Origin: Trinickia caryophylli
GTDB taxonomy: Bacteria > Pseudomonadota > Gammaproteobacteria > Burkholderiales > Burkholderiaceae
Direction of reading: 5' to 3'
Assembly (NCBI RefSeq): GCF_034424545.1
Contig: NZ_CP139970.1
Location: 3,658,001 to 3,722,000 of the forward strand
DNA: 64,000 nucleotides
The notes under the pieces are model-generated. The model had not been told where the DNA came from. It made no database searches and saw only the letters and a list, made by a program, of their open reading frames with translations. Below, in pieces: positions 1-7,995 of this stretch. Both the position numbers and the translations under genes were made by a program. The stretch's first letter is position 1. Each line of letters starts with the position of its first letter.

Positions 1-95
1 CCCTGGCCGGGCGCCTGGGGCGGCGCGGCCAGCGAGAGCGCGCAGCAGCCGAAGAGCAGGGCTGCAGTCAGGGTTTTTCCGATACCGAATGCCAT
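1..95 (-). CDS. N-terminal fragment of an exported protein (cut by window start)
   Basis: Only the first 31 codons are present; the gene continues leftwards out of the window. The ATG at 95 is preceded by a good Shine-Dalgarno (GGAGG, 4 nt away). The peptide starts MAFGIGKT and runs into a hydrophobic stretch (LTAALLFGCCALSLAA), a typical Sec signal sequence. LFGC could serve as an imperfect lipobox, so a lipoprotein is possible. Nothing of the mature protein is visible, so no function can be given. It is divergent from the small gene at 356; the 260 bp between them must hold both promoters. Confidence 0.6.
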   Translation of the reverse strand, partial: MAFGIGKTLTAALLFGCCALSLAAPPQAPGQ

Positions 96-355
96 GGTTC
101 CTCCGCCATGCGCTTCGTCTTTCACCAGGATAGGCTTGCCTGCCCGATCGCGCTTGACGGACATCAACGCGCCTGGCGGGGTACGGACGAATCCGGTGTA
201 GGGGGGCGCTGACAAGGCGAGGTATCGATTGACGCGAATCTCGGCGCGCGCTGATTTCAGAATGGCGTGCCGCTGCCGATACTGTACTTAACGGCGCTGG
301 GAATGAAGATTTGCGGTGCCGGTGCGGTCAAGAGTCGGTCGAAGGAGTCGATGCC

Positions 356-607
356 ATGAACGACGAAAAGATTTCGCTTCACGCCCTCGTGGACAAGTGG
401 CTTGCTCCCACAGCGGATGCGCCGGCCCGCGTTATCCGCATCGGTCGCGTGGCCGCTACCGGGCGGCGCTACGTGTGTGTGGAAGGCCCGGCTTCGCGCG
501 GCCCGCTCGCCCTGTTTCTGTTCCGCCACGACGATGGCTGCTGGCGCGTGTTTCCGCCCACGGACACGCGGCCTGTCATGCGGCAGGCGTTTGCGCTCGC
601 ATGCTGA
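356..607 (+). CDS. small conserved hypothetical protein, 83 aa
   Basis: Short soluble protein starting MNDEKISLHALVDKWL. The ATG at 356 is chosen because a GAAGGAG ribosome site lies 7 nt upstream; an in-frame TTG at 311 has no such support. The protein has an N-terminal helix, then a short beta-rich part (ALFLFRHDDGCWRVFPP), with no signal peptide or membrane segment. I do not recognise a family. Base and codon use match the neighbours, so it looks native. It is convergent with ppsA, with 63 bp between the stops. Confidence 0.6.
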   Translation: MNDEKISLHALVDKWLAPTADAPARVIRIGRVAATGRRYVCVEGPASRGPLALFLFRHDDGCWRVFPPTDTRPVMRQAFALAC

Positions 608-646
608 ACGTCGCCCGCCGGAAGCCCCGCGGCTGACCGATGCCGC

Positions 647-672
647 GAGGCATCCGAGGCATCCGAGGCATC
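647..672. repeat. 9-bp direct repeats (GAGGCATCC x3)
   Basis: Three adjacent copies of GAGGCATCC, the last lacking its final C, lie in the gap downstream of the 83-aa gene and run into the ppsA stop codon (671-673). Because 9 is a multiple of 3, copy-number change would not shift frame; a longer array would only add residues if it extended inside the gene. Confidence 0.7.
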
Positions 673-3106
673 ATGAGGCGGCGGCTGCCGATGCGGCTTC
701 GGCTTCGGCGATGCGCCGTTTGACGGCGACGAAACTGTCCGGCGTGACGGAGACCGAATCGATACCCTCGGCCACGAGAAACGACGCAAACGCCGGCCGA
801 TCGCTCGGAGCCTGGCCGCATAAGCCCACCTTCGCTTTGGCCCGGTGAGCGGCCTCGATGACGTGCGCAATCATCCATTTCACCGCATCGTCCTCTTCGT
901 CGAAGAGCGGCGCGAGCTCGGCTGCGTCGCGGTCGACACCGAGCGTGAGCTGGGTCAGATCGTTGCTGCCGATCGAGAATCTGTCGAAGCGTGCCGCGAA
1001 AGCCTCGGCCAGAATCACGTTCGACGGGATCTCGCACATCACGTAGACCTGCAGGCCGTCTTCTGCGCGCCGCAAGCCGTGCTCCGCCATTGCCGCCAGC
1101 ACGCGGTCAGCCTCCTTCGTCGAGCGGCAGAAGGGGATCATCACGATCACGTTCGTGAAGCCGAGCGTGCGGCGCAGGCGATCGATCGCTCGGCATTCGA
1201 GCGCGAAGCCGTCGCGGTAGCGCGGCGAGTCGTAGCGCGATGCACCCCGGAACCCCAGCATCGGGTTTTCCTCTTTCGGCTCGAATTGCGCACCGCCGAT
1301 CAGGTTGGCGTACTCGTTCGTCTTGAAGTCGCTCATGCGCACGATCACCGGGTGCGGATGCTGCACGGCTGCGATGCGTGCGAGCCCGCGGGCGAGGCGT
1401 TGCACGAAATAGTCGCAGCGATCGGCGTAGCCGGCTGTCAGCGTGTCGATCGCGTGCCGCGCGTCGGCGTCGGCGAGCGCGTCGTAGTGCGCGAGCGCCA
1501 TGGGGTGGATCTTGACGTCGTTGCCGATTACGAACTCCATGCGTGCCAGCCCGACGCCGTCGGCCGGCAGCCGCCACCAGCGCAGCGCGGCGGCCGGATT
1601 GCCGAGATTGAGCATCACCTGCGTGCGCGTGGCGGGCAAGCCGGCGAAATCGATCTCCTCGACCGTGTAGGCCGCCTGTCCCTCGTAGATGAAGCCCTCG
1701 CTGCCTTGCGCGCAACAGACCGTCACCTCCTGTTCGTCGTGCAGCACGTCGGTGGCATTGCCTGTGCCGACGACGGCAGGAAGGCCCAGCTCACGGCTGA
1801 CGATCGCCGCGTGCGAGGTTCGCCCGCCGTGATCGGTGACGATTGCCGAAGCCCGACGCATGAGCGGCAGCCAGTCCGGATCGGTCGTATGCGTGACGAG
1901 GATCGCGCCATCGACGAAGCGTTGCGCCTCGCGCGGACTTTCTATCACGCGGACCGGCCCGCTAGCGATGGCCTCGCCCACCGCGACGCCGGAAAGCAGC
2001 CGGCGTCCCGCGTGTTCGAGCCGGTAGGTCTGCACGGCGCTGGCGGCACGGCGCGACTGTACGGTCTCCGGCCGGGCCTGCACGATGAAGAGCTCGTTCG
2101 TGATCCCGTCCTTGGCCCACTCGATGTCCATCGGTCGCCCGTAATGGCGCTCGATGGTGCAGGCCATGCGCGCGAGCGCCAGAATCTCGTCGTCGGCGAG
2201 CACGAATGCGGCGCGCTCGGCCTTCGATGTCGGCACATTGCGTGTCGGCTGATCGGAGCTTGCTGCGTAAATCATCTTGCGCGCTTTCTCGCCGCGCTTT
2301 TTCTCGATGATCGGCACGCACGCCGGGTCTTCCAACAAGGGTTTGAAGACTTCGTATTCGTCGGGATCGACCATGCCCTGCACGACGTTTTCGCCGAGTC
2401 CCCACGATGCGTCGATGACGACGATTTTCTCGAAGCCCGTCTCGGTATCGATCGAGAACATCACGCCGGCGCCGCCGAGGTCCGCGCGTACCATCCGCTG
2501 TACGCCGATCGACAGCGCCACTTTCGTGTGATCGAATCCCTTGGCCTCGCGGTAGCTGATCGCGCGATCGGTGAAGAGCGACGCGTAGCAACGCCGGCAG
2601 GCGGCGATCAACGCGCGCTCGCCGCGCACATTGAGGTAGGTCTCCTGCTGTCCCGCGAAACTCGCGTCGGGTAAATCCTCCGCGGTCGCGCTCGAGCGTA
2701 CCGCGACGTCGATCTCGACATCGGCCTGTGTGCCGCCGCCGGAAGTGCGTCGGCACAGCTGCCGGTATGCGTCGCGTATCGCGTCGGCGACCGGCACGGG
2801 CCATTCGCCCGTGAGGATCGCGCGGCGAATCGTCTCTCCGGTTTCGGCGAGCGAACGCTTGCCCGCCGCAAGATTGGCGATGGCCTCGTCGATCGTCGCG
2901 CGCAGGCCATTTTCATCGATGAAGCGCCAGTAGGCGTCGGCGGTCGTCGCGAACCCGGGCGGAACGTTGACACCTTCGCCGGCGAGGGTGGCAACCATCT
3001 CGCCAAGGGAGGCGTTCTTGCCGCCGACGCGCGCGACATCGTCGCGCCGCAACTGCTCGAACCAGACGATCGGTGTGAAGGGCGCAGCGTCGGTGCGTTC
3101 GATCAT
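671..3106 (-). CDS. ppsA: phosphoenolpyruvate synthase (pyruvate, water dikinase)
   Basis: Makes phosphoenolpyruvate from pyruvate and ATP (products PEP, AMP and phosphate), the entry to gluconeogenesis from three-carbon substrates; cytosolic. At 811 aa it is close to E. coli PpsA (792 aa). The order is an N-terminal PEP/pyruvate-binding domain (about residues 20-360), a swivelling phosphohistidine domain with GGRTSHAAIVSRELGLPAV (catalytic His near residue 431), and a C-terminal PEP-utilising barrel ending in GLCGQAPSDRP with the expected catalytic Cys at 763. The N-terminal KNASLGEM glycine-loop region is intact. The ATG at 3106 has GGAG 7 nt upstream. The small gene at 3131-3604 ends 24 bp upstream and is probably on the same transcript. 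A ppsR regulator gene, often linked in this order, is not adjacent. Confidence 0.95.
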   Translation of the reverse strand: MIERTDAAPFTPIVWFEQLRRDDVARVGGKNASLGEMVATLAGEGVNVPPGFATTADAYWRFIDENGLRATIDEAIANLAAGKRSLAETGETIRRAILTGEWPVPVADAIRDAYRQLCRRTSGGGTQADVEIDVAVRSSATAEDLPDASFAGQQETYLNVRGERALIAACRRCYASLFTDRAISYREAKGFDHTKVALSIGVQRMVRADLGGAGVMFSIDTETGFEKIVVIDASWGLGENVVQGMVDPDEYEVFKPLLEDPACVPIIEKKRGEKARKMIYAASSDQPTRNVPTSKAERAAFVLADDEILALARMACTIERHYGRPMDIEWAKDGITNELFIVQARPETVQSRRAASAVQTYRLEHAGRRLLSGVAVGEAIASGPVRVIESPREAQRFVDGAILVTHTTDPDWLPLMRRASAIVTDHGGRTSHAAIVSRELGLPAVVGTGNATDVLHDEQEVTVCCAQGSEGFIYEGQAAYTVEEIDFAGLPATRTQVMLNLGNPAAALRWWRLPADGVGLARMEFVIGNDVKIHPMALAHYDALADADARHAIDTLTAGYADRCDYFVQRLARGLARIAAVQHPHPVIVRMSDFKTNEYANLIGGAQFEPKEENPMLGFRGASRYDSPRYRDGFALECRAIDRLRRTLGFTNVIVMIPFCRSTKEADRVLAAMAEHGLRRAEDGLQVYVMCEIPSNVILAEAFAARFDRFSIGSNDLTQLTLGVDRDAAELAPLFDEEDDAVKWMIAHVIEAAHRAKAKVGLCGQAPSDRPAFASFLVAEGIDSVSVTPDSFVAVKRRIAEAEAASAAAAS

Positions 3107-3130
3107 GGCAGACTCCAGCGGTTGCGCGCT

Positions 3131-3604
3131 TCAAATGCTGATATAGCCCTCGAAGCTCCAGGGCAAAGCCAGTTGCGGCCTGCCGGCAGCCTCGTGCGAC
3201 CGGTCGATCGCCGTGCCGGAAAACCCCGGGCTGCCGTCATCGGAAAATACGGGCACGAACGAAAAGACGTCGTTGACCGTGACGAGAAAATCCGGGTTGA
3301 ACATCGACGGCGCGTAGATCGATATCCGCGTGAAGAACGAGGGCGCCGGCGCACGGGGCACGGGACCCTCGACATCCGTGATCAGTGCGGCGGCGGTGTC
3401 ATAGTGGGCGGGCAACAGATAACGGCGCCCGTCATGTTCGACCACGGCCGCCGGTGTCAATCGAAGCGTCGCACCCGGATAGCGCAGTGCGTACGCCGGC
3501 TGCGCGGCAGGCCCGTCCGGGCCGATCGCAAGCGGCGGACGAGCCCAGAGCGAAAGGGTGAGCGGGCCCGCGCGTTGGGCGAAGTACTCGGCCAGCCAGT
3601 TCAT
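3131..3604 (-). CDS. conserved hypothetical protein, 157 aa, upstream of ppsA
   Basis: Starts MNWLAEYFAQRAGPLTLSLWARPP at an ATG with AGGAGG close upstream. No signal peptide or membrane helix is evident. The sequence is beta-rich and proline-rich with many aromatic residues, ending in LPWSFEGYISI, and suggests a small globular cytosolic protein. I do not recognise a family. It ends 24 bp before the ppsA start on the same strand, so co-transcription is likely and a link to PEP synthase or to gluconeogenic growth is possible, but that is only inferred from position. Confidence 0.6.
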   Translation of the reverse strand: MNWLAEYFAQRAGPLTLSLWARPPLAIGPDGPAAQPAYALRYPGATLRLTPAAVVEHDGRRYLLPAHYDTAAALITDVEGPVPRAPAPSFFTRISIYAPSMFNPDFLVTVNDVFSFVPVFSDDGSPGFSGTAIDRSHEAAGRPQLALPWSFEGYISI

Positions 3605-3720
3605 GTCTGCCTCCTGTCGATCGTTCGAGCCGACGTGATCGATTGTGGAAGCCGGCGCATCGGCCGTGATTGATATGGGTCAACGAGATACGGCCGCGCG
3701 CCCACGCGCGAACAGGCCCC

Positions 3721-4572
3721 TCAAGCCAGATCGCGCTTCGCCTCGGCGCTCAGTTCCTCGACGAGCGCATTCGCATTCGCGCTCGTGCCGCCGAATAGCG
3801 CGAACTCCACGTCGGGCAGCGCGGGCAGCCCCGATGGCGGCTCGACGCTGCGCAGGCCTGCCTCGATGCGGCTGGCGGGCATCGGCGCGATGGCGAGCCC
3901 GGCGCGCACGGCGGCGACAAGCCCGTTGCTGCTCGCGCACACGACGGCAATCCGACTTTCGACGCCCGCTTGCGCGAGCGCGGCGAGCGCCGCTTCGCGA
4001 TAGGGGCAAGGCTCGGGGAAAACGGCAAGCGGTACGGGCAGCGCCGCGTCCACCGCGAGCCAATCGGCCGCGGCCCAGACGAGCGGCTCGCGCCACAATT
4101 CACGCCCGGCCCGGTCGTCGCGGCAACGCCCGCCAAGCACGACGTCCAGCTCGCCGCGGTCCATCGCCTGCAGCAGCAAACCAGGGATGCCGATCGTCAC
4201 CTCGAACGCGAGTTCGGGATGGCGCAGACCGAATCCGTGCAGCCGCTCCATCACGCGCACGTGCGCGAAATCTTCCGACATGCCGATGCGCAACGAACCG
4301 TCCGCCGGCGTGCGGTGCAAGCGTGTTTGCGCATCCCGGTTCAGCGAAAGAATCGCGCGCGCGTAGCCGAGCAGCATTTCGCCGTCCGGCGTGAGCGACA
4401 CCGAACGCGTCGTGCGTGCAAGCAGCGCTTTGCCGGCCTGCTGCTCGAGCCGGCGCAGATGCGCGCTGATCGCCGATTGCGTCAAATGCAGCCGTGCCGC
4501 CGCGCGCGTGAAGCTGCCCTCTTGCGCGACGGTCACGAACGAGCGCAGCAGCACGGTATCGAACATGGTCAT
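3721..4572 (-). CDS. LysR-family transcriptional regulator
   Basis: 283 aa with the standard LysR layout: N-terminal winged helix (about residues 6-65, motif GSFTRAAARLHLTQSAISAH) and a C-terminal periplasmic-binding-like effector domain. Two starts are possible, ATG at 4572 or at 4566 (MTMFD); neither has a strong ribosome site. It is divergent from the flavoprotein gene at 4672 with 99 bp between, the usual arrangement for a LysR regulator controlling its neighbour and itself. The effector is unknown; by position a redox-active or quinone-like compound is plausible. Confidence 0.9.
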   Translation of the reverse strand: MTMFDTVLLRSFVTVAQEGSFTRAAARLHLTQSAISAHLRRLEQQAGKALLARTTRSVSLTPDGEMLLGYARAILSLNRDAQTRLHRTPADGSLRIGMSEDFAHVRVMERLHGFGLRHPELAFEVTIGIPGLLLQAMDRGELDVVLGGRCRDDRAGRELWREPLVWAAADWLAVDAALPVPLAVFPEPCPYREAALAALAQAGVESRIAVVCASSNGLVAAVRAGLAIAPMPASRIEAGLRSVEPPSGLPALPDVEFALFGGTSANANALVEELSAEAKRDLA

Positions 4573-4580
4573 TCAGTTTG

Positions 4581-4593
4581 ATTCGTAATGAAT
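4581..4593. promoter_or_regulatory. candidate LysR operator (ATTC-N5-GAAT)
   Basis: ATTCGTAATGAAT is a short dyad in the shared promoter region of the divergent LysR and azoreductase-like genes. It fits the loose T-N11-A inverted-repeat shape bound by LysR regulators. Additional half-sites (ATTC at 4571, GAAT at 4601) lie at about helical spacing. Assignment is by position and shape only. Confidence 0.4.
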
Positions 4594-4671
4594 ACGTGCA
4601 GAATACTTCGTTTTCATTTTCGCCGTTGCTGTGTTGAGATGGTGCGCCTACAACCGCTCAGGAGCCACTCC

Positions 4672-5310
4672 ATGGCCAAGCTGCTGCACATCGAAGCTTC
4701 TCCGCGCAAAGCGCGCTCCGCATCGCTCGAGGTTGCGCGGGCGTTCGTCGAGGCTTACCGCCAGGCTCATTCGGCGGCACACGTCGCTTCGCTCGATCTT
4801 TGGCAGGCCGCGTTGCCCGAGTTCGACGGCGCGGCGCTCGACGCGAAATACGCGGGCCTGTCGGGTGCGCCGCTCAGCGCCGCGCAGGAGGCGGCATGGG
4901 ACGGCATACGCGCGCTGGCCGCGCCGCTGCACGAGGCCGAGACGCTGCTCTTCTCGGTCCCGCTTTGGAATTTCTCGATCCCCTACAAGCTGAAGCATTT
5001 CATCGACGCCGTGTCGCAAAAGGACGTGCTTTTCACGTTCGATCCGGCACAGGGGTTCGGCGGCCTTTTGCAGGGCAAGCGTGCCGTCGTCGTCTATGCG
5101 CGTGGACTCGATTACGGCCGTCAGTCGATGACCCCGGCGGAGCGCTTCGATTTTCAGCAGCCGTTTCTCGATGCGTGGCTGCGTTTCGTCGGCATTGACG
5201 ACATCGAAACGATCGTCGTCGAGAAGACGCTTTACGGTCCCGAACTCGACACCGCCGCGCGCCGCGAAGCATCTGCTGCGGCACAGGCGCTCGCGCGGGC
5301 GCGACCATAA
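4672..5310 (+). CDS. azoR: FMN-dependent NAD(P)H azoreductase/quinone reductase family protein
   Basis: 212-aa flavodoxin-fold protein of the AzoR/NQO family, expected to bind FMN and reduce quinones or azo compounds by two-electron transfer in the cytosol. Visible signatures are the N-terminal phosphate-binding strand-loop (LLHIEASPRKARSAS) and PLWNFSIPYKLKHFIDAV, the family's flavin-binding segment (E. coli AzoR has MYNFNISTQLKNYFD). Length is close to E. coli AzoR (201 aa). The ATG at 4672 is preferred because CTCAGGAG lies 7 nt upstream; an upstream ATG at 4588 would add 28 residues unlike the family. Divergent from, and probably controlled by, the LysR gene. The substrate is not determined. 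Confidence 0.8.
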   Translation: MAKLLHIEASPRKARSASLEVARAFVEAYRQAHSAAHVASLDLWQAALPEFDGAALDAKYAGLSGAPLSAAQEAAWDGIRALAAPLHEAETLLFSVPLWNFSIPYKLKHFIDAVSQKDVLFTFDPAQGFGGLLQGKRAVVVYARGLDYGRQSMTPAERFDFQQPFLDAWLRFVGIDDIETIVVEKTLYGPELDTAARREASAAAQALARARP

Positions 5311-5456
5311 GGCGCACGGAGACGGAGACGCAGGCGAAGCGCACGGGCGAAGGCCCGCGCCGCGCACTCGCCGGACTTGCGGCCGGGCGACGCCGACTTG
5401 CGTCTTCCGGCAGCCGCGCGCCCCGCTTCATCGGATCTTTTTCTCGGGTGATTCCT

Positions 5457-5483
5457 GTATGCCGCTGGCCCCGCGCGGCATAC
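5457..5483. promoter_or_regulatory. inverted repeat GTATGCCGC-N9-GCGGCATAC at the promoter of the amino-acid-binding protein gene
   Basis: A perfect 9-bp inverted repeat with a 9-bp spacer lies about 130 bp before the start at 5611. A TACAAT sequence, a good -10 match, overlaps the right arm at 5481-5486. The symmetry and overlap suggest a repressor or activator site; a hairpin in RNA is also possible. The rest of the 300-bp gap (5311-5610) shows nothing else I can interpret. Confidence 0.45.
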
Positions 5484-5610
5484 AATGCCGGTCCATTTCG
5501 TCTGGTGCGCCGCACAAGACCAGCCGCGCGTGTTTGAACGCGGATTTTGGCGCATCGACGATGCGCATCGGGCCTCGCCCTCGTTTCAACTCTCAAAGGA
5601 TCTGCCTCCG

Positions 5611-6402
5611 ATGAAATTGCACTCGCGAATCCGCGCATGGATGCTTGCCGTGGCCGCACTGATGGCTGCGGGTAGCGCCAGTGCTGCCGAACTGAAGGAA
5701 ATTCGCTTCGGCGTCGAAGCCGCGTATGCCCCGTTCGAATCGAAATCTCCGAGCGGTCAGCTCGAAGGCTTCGATATCGATGTCGGCAACGCCGTCTGCG
5801 CGAAGCTCAAAGCGAAGTGCGTATGGGTCGAGAACGACTTCGACGGGCTTATCCCCGCGCTCGCCGCGCGCAAGTTCGACGCGATCAATTCGGATATGAC
5901 GATTACCGCCCAGCGCAAGCGGGCCGTCGACTTCACCGATCCCATTTACTCGATTCCGAATCAACTCGTCGCGAAGCAGGGCAGCGGTCTGATGCCGAAT
6001 CCGGCCTCGCTCAAGGGCAAGCGTGTGGGCGTATTGCAAGGAACCATTCAGGAATCTTACGCAAAGGCGAAATGGGCGCCGGCCGGTGTCGACGTCGTTT
6101 CCTACCAGACGCAGGACCAGGCGTATGCCGACCTCGTCGCCGGCCGGCTCGACGCGTCGTTCCAGGACTCGGAGGCGGCCGCCAAGGGCTTTCTGAAGCG
6201 TCCGCAAGGCGCCGGCTTCGCATTCGCGGGGCCGACCGTCGCCGACGATACGCTGCTCGGCTCGGGCGTGGGCTATGGCGTGCGCAAAGGCGACAAGGCG
6301 CTCAAGGCGGCGCTCGACCAGGCGTTGCGCGAGCTAAAGGCCGACGGCACGATCGAGCGCATCGCCGCCAGGTATTTCAATGTGAAGGTCGTGCTCAAGT
6401 AA
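5611..6402 (+). CDS. periplasmic lysine/arginine/ornithine/histidine-type ABC substrate-binding protein
   Basis: 263 aa with a clear signal peptide ending GSASA|AELKE, then a type II periplasmic binding fold (SBP_bac_3) of the ArgT/HisJ/ArtJ group. FGVEAAYAPFESKSPSGQ and EGFDIDVGNAVC are the standard first segments. The two cysteines in VCAKLKAKC correspond to the conserved disulfide of HisJ and LAO-binding protein, and NSDMTITAQRKRAVDFT is the ligand-contact strand. The ATG at 5611 follows AAAGGAT. No membrane or ATPase components are adjacent, so it is an orphan binding protein that must use a transporter encoded elsewhere. Specificity within basic amino acids cannot be told by eye. Confidence 0.85.
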   Translation: MKLHSRIRAWMLAVAALMAAGSASAAELKEIRFGVEAAYAPFESKSPSGQLEGFDIDVGNAVCAKLKAKCVWVENDFDGLIPALAARKFDAINSDMTITAQRKRAVDFTDPIYSIPNQLVAKQGSGLMPNPASLKGKRVGVLQGTIQESYAKAKWAPAGVDVVSYQTQDQAYADLVAGRLDASFQDSEAAAKGFLKRPQGAGFAFAGPTVADDTLLGSGVGYGVRKGDKALKAALDQALRELKADGTIERIAARYFNVKVVLK

Positions 6403-6537
6403 GCGGCGAGCGCAGGCGCACAGGTGCGCCGCCCTGGCCCGCAAGCCGGTGCGGGCGGCGTGCCCGTATGGTTTCCCCGTTCGGCAATCGTTTGCGGCCC
6501 GGCCATCTTGCGCTATCGGAGGGCGTGGGCGTCATCG

Positions 6538-6543
6538 TATAAT
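6538..6543 (+). promoter_or_regulatory. -10 element TATAAT upstream of the EAL-HDOD gene
   Basis: A perfect TATAAT lies about 83 bp before the ATG at 6626. No -35 hexamer at 16-18 bp is convincing, so an activator may be needed or the match may be chance. Confidence 0.35.
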
Positions 6544-6625
6544 CGCCCCGACTGACCACCACACGGGGCTGGTGCATTGCGCGCCAGATGCAATAACAAC
6601 AAGCAAGCGAACGAGAGGGGCGTTG

Positions 6626-7963
6626 ATGGACCTTACTCACGATACGGCGGCGCGTCACGCGGCCGGCACCGAAACGCCTTCGTCCGAGGGCCAGCCCGCG
6701 GCGGGGCATCCGGTGCGGCAGCCGCTCGTGGATGCCGAAGGGCTGCTATGCGGCTACGAACTGATCGCGCGCCACTCGCCCATCGATGAGCCCGAGGCCG
6801 ATGGGCCCGACGCCAGTGCTGCGGCAATCCGCGCCACGCTCGACATGCTGGCCGCACCGGGCGTGTACGCCGCGCTTGGGGGCCATCGGGGCTACCTCAA
6901 TACGACACGGGCGCTTCTCTTTTCCGACGATCTTTCGCGCATCGCGCCCGATCGCTTCTTCCTCGAACTGCCGCGGGACATTACCGCCGACGCCGAACTG
7001 ATCGCACGCCTCGTGCTGCTGCATGCCAAGCGCTACCGCTTCGTCATCGACAGCGTGGCACAGCCCGATGCCACGTTCGGCAAGCTGCTGCCCTATGCGT
7101 ACGCGGTCAAGATCGACGTCGCAGCCGTGGATCCCGAGTTTCTCGTCAAGCTTGCCACCGCGCTGAAATCGGCCGGCAAGATTCTCATCGCGCTGGGCGT
7201 CAATTCGCAAGAGATGTTCGAGCGCGCCAAGGCCGCGCATTTCGACGTATTCCAGGGCTATTTCTTCGCGCGCGCGCAACAGCAGGGCACCCGGCGCGCG
7301 AGCGCGCCGCGGCAGGCGCTCCTGAACCTCCTGCGGCTGCTCGCCTCGGACCCGAGCGTGGCGCAGCTGGAAGCGGAGCTCAAGCTCAATCCGATTCTCG
7401 TGATGCATATCATGCGCCTCGCGAATTCCGGCGAGGGAAGCATCGGACGCAAGGTGGCGACATTGCGCGACGCGATCAACGCGACCGGTACGAACCGCAT
7501 CGCGCGCTGGACGCAACTGCTGCTCTACGCAGATGGACGCAAGGTGCGTCTCGAAGACGATCCGCTCGTACAGATGGCCGCCACGCGCGCGCGTTTCATG
7601 GAAATGGCGTCCGCGCGGCTTGCCCACGCGAACCGCAAGGTAATCGACGGGGCCTTTCTGACCGGGGTCTTCTCGCTCGTCGATGCCGTGTTCGGCGGTT
7701 CGCTCGATTCGACGCTGGAAGCACTGGGGCTTGCCACGCACATTCGCGCGGCGATCGCACGCCGCGAGGGGCTGCTCGGCACGTTGCTCGACGCGATCGT
7801 CGCGATCGAGCAGGCCGATTGGGCCGCGCTCGACAAGACGGCCGAAACGCTGGCGCCGCTCACGTCGACCGAACTCGCGGAACTCGCGATTGCGGCTGCC
7901 GCATGGGCAAGCACGGCCGAACAGCATGGCGAAAACGCCGGGCTTGAACGGGTGGACGAGTAA
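6626..7963 (+). CDS. EAL-HDOD signalling protein with degenerate EAL domain
   Basis: 445 aa in the YuxH-like family: an EAL-type domain (about residues 25-235) fused to an HDOD domain (about 240-440). It is a paralogue of the product at 13021. The EAL-equivalent GYELIAR keeps its Glu, and YLNTTRALLF and VFQGYFFARA keep Asn and Gln. However, the metal-binding Asp-Asp has become D-S (FVIDSVAQPD) and the EGVE Glu is lost (LIALGVNSQE). Cyclic-di-GMP hydrolysis is therefore unlikely; binding or protein-protein signalling is more plausible. HDOD lacks the His-Asp pair of HD phosphohydrolases. The ATG at 6626 follows a GAGAGGGG stretch. It stands 5' of three more genes of c-di-GMP/HDOD type. Confidence 0.85.
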   Translation: MDLTHDTAARHAAGTETPSSEGQPAAGHPVRQPLVDAEGLLCGYELIARHSPIDEPEADGPDASAAAIRATLDMLAAPGVYAALGGHRGYLNTTRALLFSDDLSRIAPDRFFLELPRDITADAELIARLVLLHAKRYRFVIDSVAQPDATFGKLLPYAYAVKIDVAAVDPEFLVKLATALKSAGKILIALGVNSQEMFERAKAAHFDVFQGYFFARAQQQGTRRASAPRQALLNLLRLLASDPSVAQLEAELKLNPILVMHIMRLANSGEGSIGRKVATLRDAINATGTNRIARWTQLLLYADGRKVRLEDDPLVQMAATRARFMEMASARLAHANRKVIDGAFLTGVFSLVDAVFGGSLDSTLEALGLATHIRAAIARREGLLGTLLDAIVAIEQADWAALDKTAETLAPLTSTELAELAIAAAAWASTAEQHGENAGLERVDE

Positions 7964-7995
7964 ACGGGGCTGGGACGACGGGGTCGCGGCGCATG

